Below are positions 15,260 through 23,104 of a DNA stretch of 42,316 nucleotides, one piece after another. Both the position numbers and the translations under genes were made by a program. Under the pieces are notes generated by a model. The model worked only from the letters and a program-made list of their open reading frames with translations, was not told where the DNA came from and did no database searches. The first letter of the stretch is position 1, and every line of letters begins with the position of its first letter. The stretch is from CAZMGD01 sp964565705 (lineage in GTDB: Bacteria > Actinomycetota > Acidimicrobiia > Acidimicrobiales > Ilumatobacteraceae), in contig CAZMGD010000027.1 of assembly GCA_964565705.1 (NCBI GenBank), forward strand, positions 1-42,316, in the 5' to 3' direction.

Positions 15260-17700
15260 GCACCCCCACCGATCCTTCCCGCGTCGACGAGCTCGTCGAG
15301 TCGATGACCCTCGACGAGCAGGCATCGCTGACCGGTGGCCACGACGTGTGGCACCTGCCGGCGATCGAGCGCCTCGGCATCGGATCGCTGAAGATGTCCG
15401 ACGGGCCGTCGGGCGTCCGCGGCGCCGAGATGGGCACCCGCCGATCGCTGTCGTTCCCGTGCGGCATCGCCGCCGGTTCCACATGGGACGTCGACCTGCT
15501 CGCTCGCTACGGCGCGGCCCTCGGCGAGGAAGCGCACACCAAGGGCGTGCACGTGTTGCTGGGGCCGACGGTCTGCATCCCGCGCACCCCGCTCGGAGGT
15601 CGGACGTTCGAGTCCTTCGCCGAGGATCCGCACCTCAGCAGCCGGCTGACGGTCGCCTACGTGCGCGGCGTGCAGTCCCGCGGCGTCGCCTGCTGCGTGA
15701 AGCACTTCGCAGCCAACGACCAGGAGCACGAGCGGATGTCGATCAGCGTCGATGTCGACGAGCGCACCCTGCGCGAGGTCCACCTGGCGCCGTTCGAGGC
15801 CGCGGTGGTCGAGGCCGGTGTCTGGTCGATCATGGGCGCCTACAACCGGGTGCGCGGTACGTTCTGCTGCGAGCACGGCGTGCTGCTCGGCCGCATCCTC
15901 CGCGACGAGTGGGGCTTCGACGGTGTCGTCGTGTCCGACTGGATGGGCACCCACAGCACCGTCGAGGCTGCGCTCGCCGGCCTGGACGTCGAGATGCCCG
16001 GACCGCCGTCGTTCCTCGGCGCCAAGCTGGCCGCCGCGGTCGAGGAGGGCCAGCTCGACGCGGCGGTGGTGACGGACAAGGCGCGCCGGATCGTGCGGCT
16101 CGCCGAGCGCACCGGCGTGCTCGGCGGGACGCAGGCGGGCGACGAGCGGGAGGACGACGATCCCACGCGTCGCGCTCTCGCCCGCGAGCTCGCCGCGGCG
16201 GGCACCGTCCTGCTGCGCAACGAGGGCGGCGCGCTGCCGATCGACTCGGCGAGCGTGCAACGGCTCGCGCTGATCGGTCCGAACGCCCTCGACCTGCAGT
16301 TCGGCGGCGGCGGCAGCTCGCGGGTCACACCGTTGCGCACACCCTCGGTCGTGGGTCAGCTGCGCGACCGCCTGCCCGGCGTGGACGTCGTCCTCGAGGA
16401 GGGATGCCGCATCGATCGCGGCCTGCCGCCGGTGCCGACCGCCCTGCTGCCCGACGGCATCGCGGTCGATCTCGTCGCGCCCGACGACCCGGCCACGACG
16501 GTCGTCGCGACCCATCTCCATCAGTCCACGCACTTCGTGTTCGGTGAGCCGGCGCCCGGGGTGAACGCCTCGGCCCTGGCGACGCGGGCGACGGCGACGT
16601 TCGTCCCCGACGTCAGTGGCGTCTGGGACGTCGGCATGTCGTCGATCGGGGCCGGGCGCCTGTACCTCGACGGAGCGCTCGTCGCCGACAACACGGATCT
16701 CGCGCCCGGCAGCCGGTTCTTCGGTTTCGGCCGCGACCTCGTGTCGTCGCCGGTCGAGCTCGCCGCCGGCAGCGAGCACTCCCTGCTGGTCGATGTGGAC
16801 GCGTCCGGCCAGCCGATCACCGGCTTCGAGATCGTGGCCGGGCGGCCGTCGGTCGAGGACGCCCTCGCGCGCGCGGTCGCCGCCGCTGCCGACGCTGACG
16901 TCGCGGTCATCGTCGTCGGATCGAACGGCCAGTGGGAGACGGAGGGCGAGGACCGCGCCGACCTGCGCCTCGTCGGCGAGCAGGACGCACTCGTCGCCGC
17001 CGTCGCCGCCGCCAACCCGCGGACCGTGGTCGTCGTCAACAACGGTGGGCCGATCGCGATGCCGTGGATCGACGAGGTCGCCGCCGTCCTCCAGGTCTGG
17101 TATCCCGGCGAGGAGGGCCCAGCAGCGCTCGCCGACCTGCTCACCGGCGCCACGGAACCGGCGGGACGCCTGCCGATCACGTTCCCGCGCCACCTCGGCG
17201 ACACACCCACCGCCGGCTCGGCCGACCACTATCCCGGGCGGGACGGCACGGTGGTGTACGGCGAGGGACTGCTCATCGGCCACCGCCACTACGACGCCCA
17301 CGGCATCGAGCCGCTCTTCGCGTTCGGCCACGGGCTGTCGTACACGACGTTCGAGCTCGGCCTGCCCGCGGTGGAGGGGACGGCGCCCGACGTCACCGTC
17401 CGCGTGCCCGTCGCCAACACCGGTGACCGCCGAGGCGTCGAGGTCGTGCAGGTGTACGTCGAACCGGCGATGACTGGCGAGGGTCGCCCGATCCGCCAGC
17501 TCGCCGGGTTCGCCAAGGTGGTCCTCGATCCGGCCGAGACGGTCGACGTCGAGATCGTGCTCGGCCCGCGCTCGTTCGCCGGTTGGGACGAGGACCTCGG
17601 CGGGTGGCACGCGCCCGCCGGCACCTACCGGCTGCAGATCGGCACCAGCAGCCGCGCGCTCGCGCACAGCGTGCAGGTCTCACTCGACGGCCCCTCGTGA
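15256..17700 (+). CDS. Glycoside hydrolase family 3 beta-glycosidase with PA14-like insert
   Basis: An 814-residue GH3 enzyme. The N-terminal barrel (residues 1-300) carries SDGPSGVRG, GPTVCIPRTPLGGRTFESFAEDP split over two strands, KHFAANDQEHER and the nucleophile in VVSDWMGTHS (D228). The C-terminal alpha/beta sandwich includes RNEGGALPID and IGPNA, interrupted at about 400-535 by a PA14-like beta domain (FVPDVSGVWDVGMSSIGAG), and resumes with NNGGPIAMPW and GRLPITFP. A fibronectin-III-like domain ends the chain (VANTGDRRGVEVVQVYV). No signal peptide, so it acts on imported glycosides. The ATG at 15256 overlaps the deleted sulfatase by ATGA. Most relatives are beta-glucosidases or beta-xylosidases acting on small glycosides; the sugar here is not determined. 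Confidence 0.93.
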   Translation: MSTPTDPSRVDELVESMTLDEQASLTGGHDVWHLPAIERLGIGSLKMSDGPSGVRGAEMGTRRSLSFPCGIAAGSTWDVDLLARYGAALGEEAHTKGVHVLLGPTVCIPRTPLGGRTFESFAEDPHLSSRLTVAYVRGVQSRGVACCVKHFAANDQEHERMSISVDVDERTLREVHLAPFEAAVVEAGVWSIMGAYNRVRGTFCCEHGVLLGRILRDEWGFDGVVVSDWMGTHSTVEAALAGLDVEMPGPPSFLGAKLAAAVEEGQLDAAVVTDKARRIVRLAERTGVLGGTQAGDEREDDDPTRRALARELAAAGTVLLRNEGGALPIDSASVQRLALIGPNALDLQFGGGGSSRVTPLRTPSVVGQLRDRLPGVDVVLEEGCRIDRGLPPVPTALLPDGIAVDLVAPDDPATTVVATHLHQSTHFVFGEPAPGVNASALATRATATFVPDVSGVWDVGMSSIGAGRLYLDGALVADNTDLAPGSRFFGFGRDLVSSPVELAAGSEHSLLVDVDASGQPITGFEIVAGRPSVEDALARAVAAAADADVAVIVVGSNGQWETEGEDRADLRLVGEQDALVAAVAAANPRTVVVVNNGGPIAMPWIDEVAAVLQVWYPGEEGPAALADLLTGATEPAGRLPITFPRHLGDTPTAGSADHYPGRDGTVVYGEGLLIGHRHYDAHGIEPLFAFGHGLSYTTFELGLPAVEGTAPDVTVRVPVANTGDRRGVEVVQVYVEPAMTGEGRPIRQLAGFAKVVLDPAETVDVEIVLGPRSFAGWDEDLGGWHAPAGTYRLQIGTSSRALAHSVQVSLDGPS

Positions 17701-17728
17701 GCAGGCGGCGACCAACTCTCGCGCGGGT

Positions 17729-18913
17729 TCACTCGTCGACGAAGAGCAGCGCCGGCGTTTCGAGCAGCGTCTTGATCCGCTGTACGAACGTGGCGGCGTC
17801 CCAGCCGTCGACCATGCGATGGTCGAAGCTCGACGACAGGTTGAACATCTCGCGCGGCTGAAACGAACCGTGCTGCCACACCGGTCGAGTCTCCATCTTG
17901 TTGACCCCGACGATCGCCACCTCGGGCGCGTTGATGATCGGTGTCGTCGACAGTCCGCCGAGCGCACCGAGGGAGGTGATCGTGATCGTCGACCCCGACA
18001 GCTCGCCCCGTGTCGTCGAGCCGTCGCGCGCCGCCCGGGTGACGCGGGTGATCTCGGCGGCGAGGTCCCACAGGCCCCGCATCTCCACGTGACGCACCAC
18101 CGGCACCAACAATCCGCCGTCGGTCTGCGTGGCGATGCCCACGTGCACGGCCTCGAACGTGGTGAGCGTCTCCGTCGCGTGGTCGTAGTGCGCGTTGAGG
18201 CGCGGCTGGTCGGTGGAGGCGATCGCCACCGCCTTGGCGAGGAACGGCAGGATCGTCAGGCGCCCCCGCTGCTCGCCATGGTGCCGGTTGAGCTCGCTGC
18301 GCAACCGCTCGAGCTCGGTGACGTCGACCGCGTCGACGTATGTGATGTGGGGGATCTCCTTCCAGGCAGCGCTCAGTCGTTCAGCGATGCGCCGGCGCAC
18401 GCCGCGCACCGGCTCAGGCCGACCCTCGTCGGACGCGGTGACCGTTGCACTCCGCACGGCGCCACCATCGAGCAACTGATCGAGGTCGTCGTGCACCACC
18501 CGCCCGTCGGGTCCACTCCCCCGGACGGTCGACAGATCGATCCCGAGCGAGCGGGCCCGGGCGCGCACCGCCGGCGCTGCGCTCGAGCGGGCTGTGACGG
18601 GCGCGGGTTCCCGGACCGGCGCTGTGGAGGGCGCGGGCGGTGGCGTGACCACCGCTTCGGGCGCGACCTCGCCACCCGTGTCGATGTCGACGAGGAAGCT
18701 GCCGACCGCCAGCTTGTCGCCCGGCTCGCCGTGCAGCGTCGTGACGACCCCGGTCACCGGCGACGAGATCTCCACGGTCGCCTTGTCGGTGAGCACCTCG
18801 GCCAGCGCGGAGTCAGGTGTGACCTCCGCGCCGACCTCCACGAGCCATCCGACGAGCTCGGCCTCGGCCACGCCCTCGCCCACATCAGGCAGCCGCATCT
18901 GGAAGATGGTCAC
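17729..18913 (-). CDS. bkdB: Branched-chain 2-oxoacid dehydrogenase E2 (dihydrolipoyl acyltransferase)
   Basis: A 394-residue E2 transferring acyl groups from the E1-bound intermediate to CoA. Order of domains: one lipoyl domain (residues 1-80, lipoylated lysine K44 in LTDKATVEISSP), a Pro/Ala linker, a peripheral-subunit-binding domain (RARARSLGIDLSTVRGSGPDG), and the catalytic acyltransferase domain ending with the active-site S-F-D-H-R-M-V-D-G motif. GTG start at 18913 overlaps the E1beta stop (GTGA). Last gene of the E1alpha-E1beta-E2 unit, convergent with the GH3 gene 28 bases away. Strong resemblance of its E1alpha partner to Pseudomonas BkdA1 indicates a branched-chain rather than pyruvate complex. 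No E3 (lipoamide dehydrogenase) gene is in the window. Confidence 0.92.
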   Translation of the reverse strand: MTIFQMRLPDVGEGVAEAELVGWLVEVGAEVTPDSALAEVLTDKATVEISSPVTGVVTTLHGEPGDKLAVGSFLVDIDTGGEVAPEAVVTPPPAPSTAPVREPAPVTARSSAAPAVRARARSLGIDLSTVRGSGPDGRVVHDDLDQLLDGGAVRSATVTASDEGRPEPVRGVRRRIAERLSAAWKEIPHITYVDAVDVTELERLRSELNRHHGEQRGRLTILPFLAKAVAIASTDQPRLNAHYDHATETLTTFEAVHVGIATQTDGGLLVPVVRHVEMRGLWDLAAEITRVTRAARDGSTTRGELSGSTITITSLGALGGLSTTPIINAPEVAIVGVNKMETRPVWQHGSFQPREMFNLSSSFDHRMVDGWDAATFVQRIKTLLETPALLFVDE

Positions 18914-19923
18914 GACTCGAGCAGCTTCCGCATCGCGCGTCCCACCCGATCGGGACCCGGGAAGTACGACCACTCGAGCGCGTGCGGATATGGCGTGTCC
19001 CAGCCGCAGACGCGCACGACCGGTGCTTCGAGGTCATAGAAGCACCGCTCCTGCACGACTGCGCTCAGCTGCGCACCGAAGCCCGAGGTGAGTGTGGCTT
19101 CGTGAACGACGATGCAGCGCCCGGTCTTGCCGACCGACGCCACGATCGTGTCGACGTCGAGCGGCACCAGCGTGCGCAGGTCGATCACCTCGGCGTCGAT
19201 CCCCTGCTCGCTGGCGGCGGCCTCGGCGACGTGCACGAGCGTGCCATAGGTCAGCACGGTCAGCTCGCTGCCCTCGCGATGCACGCGCGCCGTACCGAGC
19301 TCGATCGTGTAATACCCTTCGGGCACATCGCCCAGCGGATGCCCCGACCAGGGAACGATGGGCCGGTCGTGGTGCCCGTCGAACGGCCCGTTGTAGACAC
19401 GCTTGGGCTCGAGGAAGACGACGGGGTCCTCGTCTTCGATCGCCGCGATCAGCAGACCTTTGGCGTCGACAGGGTTCGACACCACCACCGTGGTCAGGCC
19501 CGACACGTGGGTGAACAACGCCTCGGGGCTCTGGCTGTGGGTCTGTCCGCCGTAGATGCCGCCGCCGGTCGGCATGCGGATCACGAGCGGCGCCGTGAAG
19601 TCGCCGGCGGAGCGGTGCCGCAGTCGCGCCGCCTCGGAGACGATCTGGTCGTAGGCCGGATACATGTAGTCCGCGAACTGGATCTCGACGCAAGGCCGCA
19701 AGCCGTATGCCGCCATGCCGATGGCTGCGCCGACGATGCCCGACTCGTTGATCGGTGCGTCGAAGCAGCGGTCCTTGCCGAAGCGTTCCTGCAGTCCCTG
19801 CGTGCAACGGAAGACGCCTCCGAAGTAGCCGACATCCTCGCCGAAGACGACCACGCGATCGTCGCGCTCCATCGCCACCGAGTGGGCGTCGCGGATCGCC
19901 TCGATCATCGTCATCATCGGCAT
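18910..19923 (-). CDS. bkdA2: Branched-chain 2-oxoacid dehydrogenase E1 beta subunit
   Basis: A 337-residue transketolase-fold beta subunit that with E1alpha forms the thiamine-diphosphate decarboxylase of branched-chain amino acid degradation. Diagnostic segments are the N-terminal MIEAIRDAHSVAMERDDRVVVFGEDVGYFGG region, RCFDAPINESGIVGAAIGMA, FADYMYPAYDQIVSEAA, the catalytic-site GGGIYGGQTHSQSPEALFTH, and a C-terminal WDTPYPHALEWSYFPG close to the family end. Length is as usual for the family. The ATG at 19923 shares one base with the E1alpha stop (TGATG), and the gene overlaps the E2 by four bases, so the three are one translationally coupled operon. Confidence 0.94.
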   Translation of the reverse strand: MPMMTMIEAIRDAHSVAMERDDRVVVFGEDVGYFGGVFRCTQGLQERFGKDRCFDAPINESGIVGAAIGMAAYGLRPCVEIQFADYMYPAYDQIVSEAARLRHRSAGDFTAPLVIRMPTGGGIYGGQTHSQSPEALFTHVSGLTTVVVSNPVDAKGLLIAAIEDEDPVVFLEPKRVYNGPFDGHHDRPIVPWSGHPLGDVPEGYYTIELGTARVHREGSELTVLTYGTLVHVAEAAASEQGIDAEVIDLRTLVPLDVDTIVASVGKTGRCIVVHEATLTSGFGAQLSAVVQERCFYDLEAPVVRVCGWDTPYPHALEWSYFPGPDRVGRAMRKLLES

Positions 19924-21158
19924 CAGCCACCGACCTCATCACGTTGCTCGACGAGGTGCCGCGGCAACTCGTGGAACACGTCGTCGAACATCGTCCGCGC
20001 GTTCGGGATCACGCCGCTCTTCACCGACCCGTGCCTGTCGGCTTCGGCGAACGCAGCCTCGACCTCTGCGTCGAGCTCACGGCCCAGCGCCTCGTCACGG
20101 TCGTCGTCCCACTCGTCGATCGCGATCAGGTGCTGGCGCAGACGCTCGATCGGGTCGCCGAGTGGGAAGGTTTCGGCCTCCGCGTCGGGGCGGTAGAGCG
20201 ACGGATCGTCCGACGTGGAGTGTGCACCGCGGCGCAGCGTGACCCACTCCACCAACGTCGGACCGAGGTTCGCCCGTGCCCGCTCGGACGCCCACTGCGA
20301 CGCTGAGTACACGGCGAGGTAGTCGTTCCCGTCGACGCGCAGTGCAGGGATGCTGAACCCGTAGCCGCGGTCGGCGAACGTGGCGGACGCGCCACGCGCG
20401 AAGTCCTCGGGGGTCGAAATGGCCCAGTGGTTGTTGACGATGTTCAGGATCACCGGCGCCTGATACGTCGACGCGAACACGAGCGCGGCGTGAAAGTCGC
20501 TCTCCGCCGTCGCCCCCTCCCCGATCCAGGCCGACGCGATCGCCGTGTCGCCGCGCATCGCCGACGCCATCGCCCAACCCACGGCCTGGATGTACTGCGT
20601 CGCGAGGTTGCCCGAGATCGAGAAGAAGCCGTGTTCCTTCGACGAGTACATCACCGGCAGCTGACGCCCCTTGAGCGGATCCTCCTCGTTGGAGAGGATC
20701 TGGTTCATCATCACGACCAGCGGATAGCCGCCGGCGATGAGCAGGCCCTGCTGGCGGTAGGTGGGGAAGTGCATGTCGCCCGGCCGGAGCGCTCGCTGCT
20801 GGGCGCAGGCGATGGCCTCCTCGCCGAGGGCCTGCATGTAGAACGACGTCTTGCCCTGCCGGTGGGCGCGAAGCATGCGGGCGTCGAAGCTGCGCAACAG
20901 CATCATGTCGCGCAGGCCGGCGATCTTCTGCTCGGCCGTCAGATCCGGCTCCCACTCGCCGACCGCCGTGCCGTCGTCGTCGAGCACACGGACGAGTTGC
21001 TTGCGCATCAGCGCAACTCGTTCGACCTTCTCGTCGAGCGGCGGCTTCTTCATCTCGCCGGCCTTGCTGATGAAGCGCACACGATCCGCCGGCCGATGGC
21101 CGCGTGCCGGCTCGGGGATCCGGAGCCGCAACCCCGACCCGGTCGGTTCGGTCGTCAC
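19923..21158 (-). CDS. bkdA1: Branched-chain 2-oxoacid dehydrogenase E1 alpha subunit
   Basis: A 411-residue E1alpha. It reproduces, nearly motif for motif, the Pseudomonas BkdA1 pattern: an N-terminal LRLRIPEPARG strand, LVRVLDDDGTAVGEW, MQALGEEAIACAQQRAL, FPTYRQQGLLIA, MYSSKEHGFFSISGNLATQ, and the thiamine-diphosphate site beginning ASAWIGEGATAESDFHAAL with NIVNNHWAIST downstream. The C-terminal phosphorylation-loop region HSTSDDPSLYRP is present. The GTG at 21158 is chosen because it aligns with the BkdA1 N-terminus; the ribosome-binding site there is weak (GGGATA, then ACTGAAGC). First gene of the bkd operon and divergent from a Cys-rich regulator, with an inverted repeat in the shared region. 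Confidence 0.94.
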   Translation of the reverse strand: MTTEPTGSGLRLRIPEPARGHRPADRVRFISKAGEMKKPPLDEKVERVALMRKQLVRVLDDDGTAVGEWEPDLTAEQKIAGLRDMMLLRSFDARMLRAHRQGKTSFYMQALGEEAIACAQQRALRPGDMHFPTYRQQGLLIAGGYPLVVMMNQILSNEEDPLKGRQLPVMYSSKEHGFFSISGNLATQYIQAVGWAMASAMRGDTAIASAWIGEGATAESDFHAALVFASTYQAPVILNIVNNHWAISTPEDFARGASATFADRGYGFSIPALRVDGNDYLAVYSASQWASERARANLGPTLVEWVTLRRGAHSTSDDPSLYRPDAEAETFPLGDPIERLRQHLIAIDEWDDDRDEALGRELDAEVEAAFAEADRHGSVKSGVIPNARTMFDDVFHELPRHLVEQRDEVGG

Positions 21159-21233
21159 AGCTTCAGTATCCCGCGCCCACGCCAACAGTGGAACCCCGTG
21201 ACCTGCGGCAGGGTCCGGATGGTCGATGTCTGC

Positions 21234-21276
21234 TTGCCTGGTGATCTAACAGAGGATAGTTTTGACGATAGAAACT
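21234..21276 (+). promoter_or_regulatory. Candidate promoter and AGTTT-N9-AAACT operator upstream of the regulator
   Basis: A perfect 5-bp inverted repeat, AGTTT (21258-21262) and AAACT (21272-21276) with a nine-base spacer, lies between the divergent bkd operon and the ArsR/SufR-like gene. A possible -35 TTGCCT (21234-21239) is 17 bases from a possible -10 TAGTTT (21257-21262), which would overlap the left half-site, the layout expected for autorepression. The repeat is only 25 bases upstream of the ATG at 21301. Promoter boxes are weak and the assignment is inferential. Confidence 0.4.
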
Positions 21277-21300
21277 GGTGGGGAGACGGAGGACCGTTTG

Positions 21301-22077
21301 ATGGCCGCGGAAGACACCGCAACGAGCTCGACACCATCGAGTTCCGAGTTCGACCGGCAGGTGGCGGGCATCTCGGCACTCGCTGATCCGACGCGCCGTG
21401 CCCTGTACCACTATGTGATCTCCCGGTCCGGCCCTGTGAACCGGGACCAGGTCGCCGAGGGTGCGGGTGTCGCGCGACATGTGGTCAAGTTCCACCTCGA
21501 CCGGCTCGCCGACGAGGGTCTGCTGGAGGTCGAGTACGCCCGCCCAGCGGGGCGTCGCGGCGGGCCGGGAGCCGGTCGGCCCGCCAAGCTGTACCGCCGC
21601 TCGACACGCCAGTTCGCGATCACCGTGCCTCAACGCGAGTACCAGCTGGCCGCGCAGTTGCTGGCCCGAGCGGTCACCGATGCGGAACGCGAAGGCATCG
21701 CGGTTGGCCGTGCACTCGATCAGGCGGCGTGGCGCACTGGACAGGTGCTCGGCGATCGAGCCCGCCAGGACGCCGGTGCGTGGCCGACACCGTCGGACCT
21801 GCTCGCTGCCGCGGCGGGCGTGCTCATCGACACTGGATATGAGCCCCGCGCAGATGGCACCGGTCTTGTCTTGGCGAACTGTCCGTTCCACGCACTCGTC
21901 GAGGAGTACACCGACCTGGTCTGCGGGATGAACCTCGACCTGTTGTCTGGGCTGCTCGCCGGTCTGCGACATCCCGGGCTCGAGGCCCGCCTCGAACCAA
22001 CGCCAGGGCAGTGCTGCGTCCGCCTCCGAACCACCCACGATGGGAATCACCGGCTGGAGCGCGCCGTGCAGTCCTGA
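21301..22077 (+). CDS. ArsR/SufR-type winged-helix regulator with C-terminal cysteine cluster
   Basis: A 258-residue regulator. The winged helix occupies about residues 20-90: ISALADPTRRALYHYVISR, VNRDQVAEGAGVARHVVKFH (recognition helix), LADEGLLEVEYAR. A middle AGRPAKLYRRS segment and a dimerisation region follow. The C-terminal part holds NCPFH, then LVCGMN 14 residues later and QCCVRL about 30 after that, a cysteine arrangement like that of SufR-type iron-sulfur regulators. The ATG at 21301 has GGAGG eight bases upstream; an in-frame TTG at 21262 lies inside the inverted repeat and is rejected. Divergent from bkd and 54 bases ahead of a DUF2231 gene, its most likely target besides itself. 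Cluster binding is inferred from residue spacing, not shown. Confidence 0.85.
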   Translation: MAAEDTATSSTPSSSEFDRQVAGISALADPTRRALYHYVISRSGPVNRDQVAEGAGVARHVVKFHLDRLADEGLLEVEYARPAGRRGGPGAGRPAKLYRRSTRQFAITVPQREYQLAAQLLARAVTDAEREGIAVGRALDQAAWRTGQVLGDRARQDAGAWPTPSDLLAAAAGVLIDTGYEPRADGTGLVLANCPFHALVEEYTDLVCGMNLDLLSGLLAGLRHPGLEARLEPTPGQCCVRLRTTHDGNHRLERAVQS

Positions 22078-22131
22078 TCAGCGATCCAACGACAAGACGG
22101 TTCCGCGATGCGGGATCGACAAGGAGGCACG

Positions 22132-22716
22132 ATGAGGAAGTTCTCGATCCGCCCGACACTCACACTGAAGGGCCGCACGTTCAAGGGTCTGCGCGGCTGG
22201 TCGGGCAAACCGCTGCATCCGCCGCTGACCGACTTCCCGATCGCCGCCTACATCCTCGCCGCTGGGTTCGATGTCATCTCGGCGATCGGAGGCAAAGACG
22301 AGACATGGGCGCGGGACTTCTGGCACGCCGGCACGTTCACGTTCATCGCCGGCGCGGCGGTGTCGGTGTTCGCTGCGCTGACCGGTCTGTGGGACGCGTG
22401 GCACTCGTCGCAAGCCGGTACGCAGGCCCGACGCACGATCAACTCGCACGCCACGATCATGGTCACCGTCACGGTCCTCGCCATCGTCGACATCGTGTGG
22501 CGTCTGAACGGGTACCACACCGAAGCGGTCGCGCCGATCGGGATCGTTGTGTTGTCCGTCGTGATCGCCGTGTTGGTGTCGCTGGGTGCCACGTTCGGGG
22601 GCACCCTCGTCTACGACTACGGGTTCAACGTGGAGACGGCTGGTGATTCCCCGGTGTGGCACCAGTCCGAGCGCGACGTGCTTCCCGGTCACCACGAGGC
22701 CGACCGTCCGTCGTGA
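22132..22716 (+). CDS. DUF2231-family integral membrane protein
   Basis: A 194-residue membrane protein beginning MRKFSIRPTLTLKGRTFKGLRG. It has the family's LHPPLTDFPIAAYILAAGFDV segment followed by four hydrophobic helices (about residues 42-64, 78-98, 115-135, 143-170), with histidines near membrane faces (HPP, FWHAG, INSHA) that have led to the suggestion that DUF2231 proteins bind heme or act in electron transfer. The ATG at 22132 has an excellent AAGGAGGC ribosome-binding site. It lies 54 bases after the Cys-rich regulator in the same direction and is probably co-transcribed with it. Function is unknown; a redox role is suggested only by the neighbour. Confidence 0.85.
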   Translation: MRKFSIRPTLTLKGRTFKGLRGWSGKPLHPPLTDFPIAAYILAAGFDVISAIGGKDETWARDFWHAGTFTFIAGAAVSVFAALTGLWDAWHSSQAGTQARRTINSHATIMVTVTVLAIVDIVWRLNGYHTEAVAPIGIVVLSVVIAVLVSLGATFGGTLVYDYGFNVETAGDSPVWHQSERDVLPGHHEADRPS

Positions 22717-22802
22717 CCACGACGCGACCGACGCGCGACGAGCCCCGGCCACGGCACGGACGATCACGGGGATCTCGCTGACCGTTGGCTGGTTCGCGGT
22801 CC

Positions 22803-22840
22803 GCTCGCCGTGTCGCGCCCAAAGCGCGCCCACGGCGAGC
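22803..22840. terminator. Strong hairpin between DUF2231 and tRNA-Glu (likely bidirectional terminator)
   Basis: GCTCGCCGTG (22803-22812) is perfectly complementary to CACGGCGAGC (22831-22840); an inner GCGC/GCGC pairing adds to the stem. It starts 12 bases after the 3' end of tRNA-Glu on the minus strand and 86 bases after the DUF2231 stop on the plus strand. There is no U-run on either side, as is common in very GC-rich genomes, so termination is inferred from position and stability. Confidence 0.55.
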
Positions 22841-22851
22841 CGGAAACCCAG

Positions 22852-22924
22852 CAGCCCCAACGGGATTCGAACCCGTGCCGCCACCTTGAGAGGGTGGTGT
22901 CCTAGGCCACTAGACGATGGGGCC
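22852..22924 (-). tRNA. tRNA-Glu (anticodon CTC)
   Basis: A 73-nucleotide cloverleaf without encoded CCA. Acceptor strands GGCCCCA and TGGGGCT pair over seven positions (one G-U), with G as discriminator. The D-arm GTCT-AGTGGCCT-AGGA matches bacterial tRNA-Glu; the anticodon stem CCACC/GGTGG encloses the loop CTCTCAA, giving anticodon CTC for GAG codons; the T-arm ACGGG/CCCGT encloses TTCGAAT. It lies close to gltX, which encodes its synthetase. Confidence 0.97.
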
Positions 22925-22939
22925 CAGTAGCGACCGAGC

Positions 22940-22968
22940 ACTCTAGCGGTGCGGGCAGACCCGCCCAA
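22940..22968 (-). promoter_or_regulatory. Candidate promoter of tRNA-Glu
   Basis: On the minus strand TTGGGC (22968-22963) and TAGAGT (22945-22940) are separated by exactly 17 bases, and the -10 lies 15 bases before the mature 5' end at 22924, so transcription would start about 9 bases upstream of the tRNA. Four of six positions match the consensus in each box. Confidence 0.5.
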
Positions 22969-22996
22969 CGCCGGGTGTGGTCCGGCGCGTCGCCGC

Positions 22997-23002
22997 TATG
23001 AT
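22997..23002 (+). promoter_or_regulatory. Candidate -10 box of tRNA-Gln
   Basis: TATGAT, one mismatch from TATAAT, ends 15 bases before the mature tRNA-Gln 5' end. The corresponding -35 region (around 22973-22979) is GC-rich and shows no clear TTGACA-like box, so the promoter would rely on the -10. Confidence 0.45.
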
Positions 23003-23017
23003 CGTCGCTCGCTCCGA

Positions 23018-23089
23018 TGGGGAGTGGTGTAACTGGCAACACAGCAGATTCTGGTTCTGTTATTCAGGGTTCGATTCCTTGCTCCCCAG
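23018..23089 (+). tRNA. tRNA-Gln (anticodon CTG)
   Basis: A 72-nucleotide cloverleaf. The acceptor stem pairs TGGGGAG with CTCCCCA (the U1-A72 pair is a bacterial tRNA-Gln identity feature), with G as discriminator. The D-arm is GGTGTAACTGGCAAC, the anticodon stem GCAGA/TCTGT encloses TTCTGGT with anticodon CTG (reads CAG), and the T-arm CAGGG/TTCCTTG contains TTCGATT. It is divergent from tRNA-Glu, 93 bases apart. Its 3' end is 15 bases from the stop of the convergent YdcF gene. Confidence 0.96.
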
Positions 23090-23104
23090 CTTGGCTCCCG
23101 GCGA

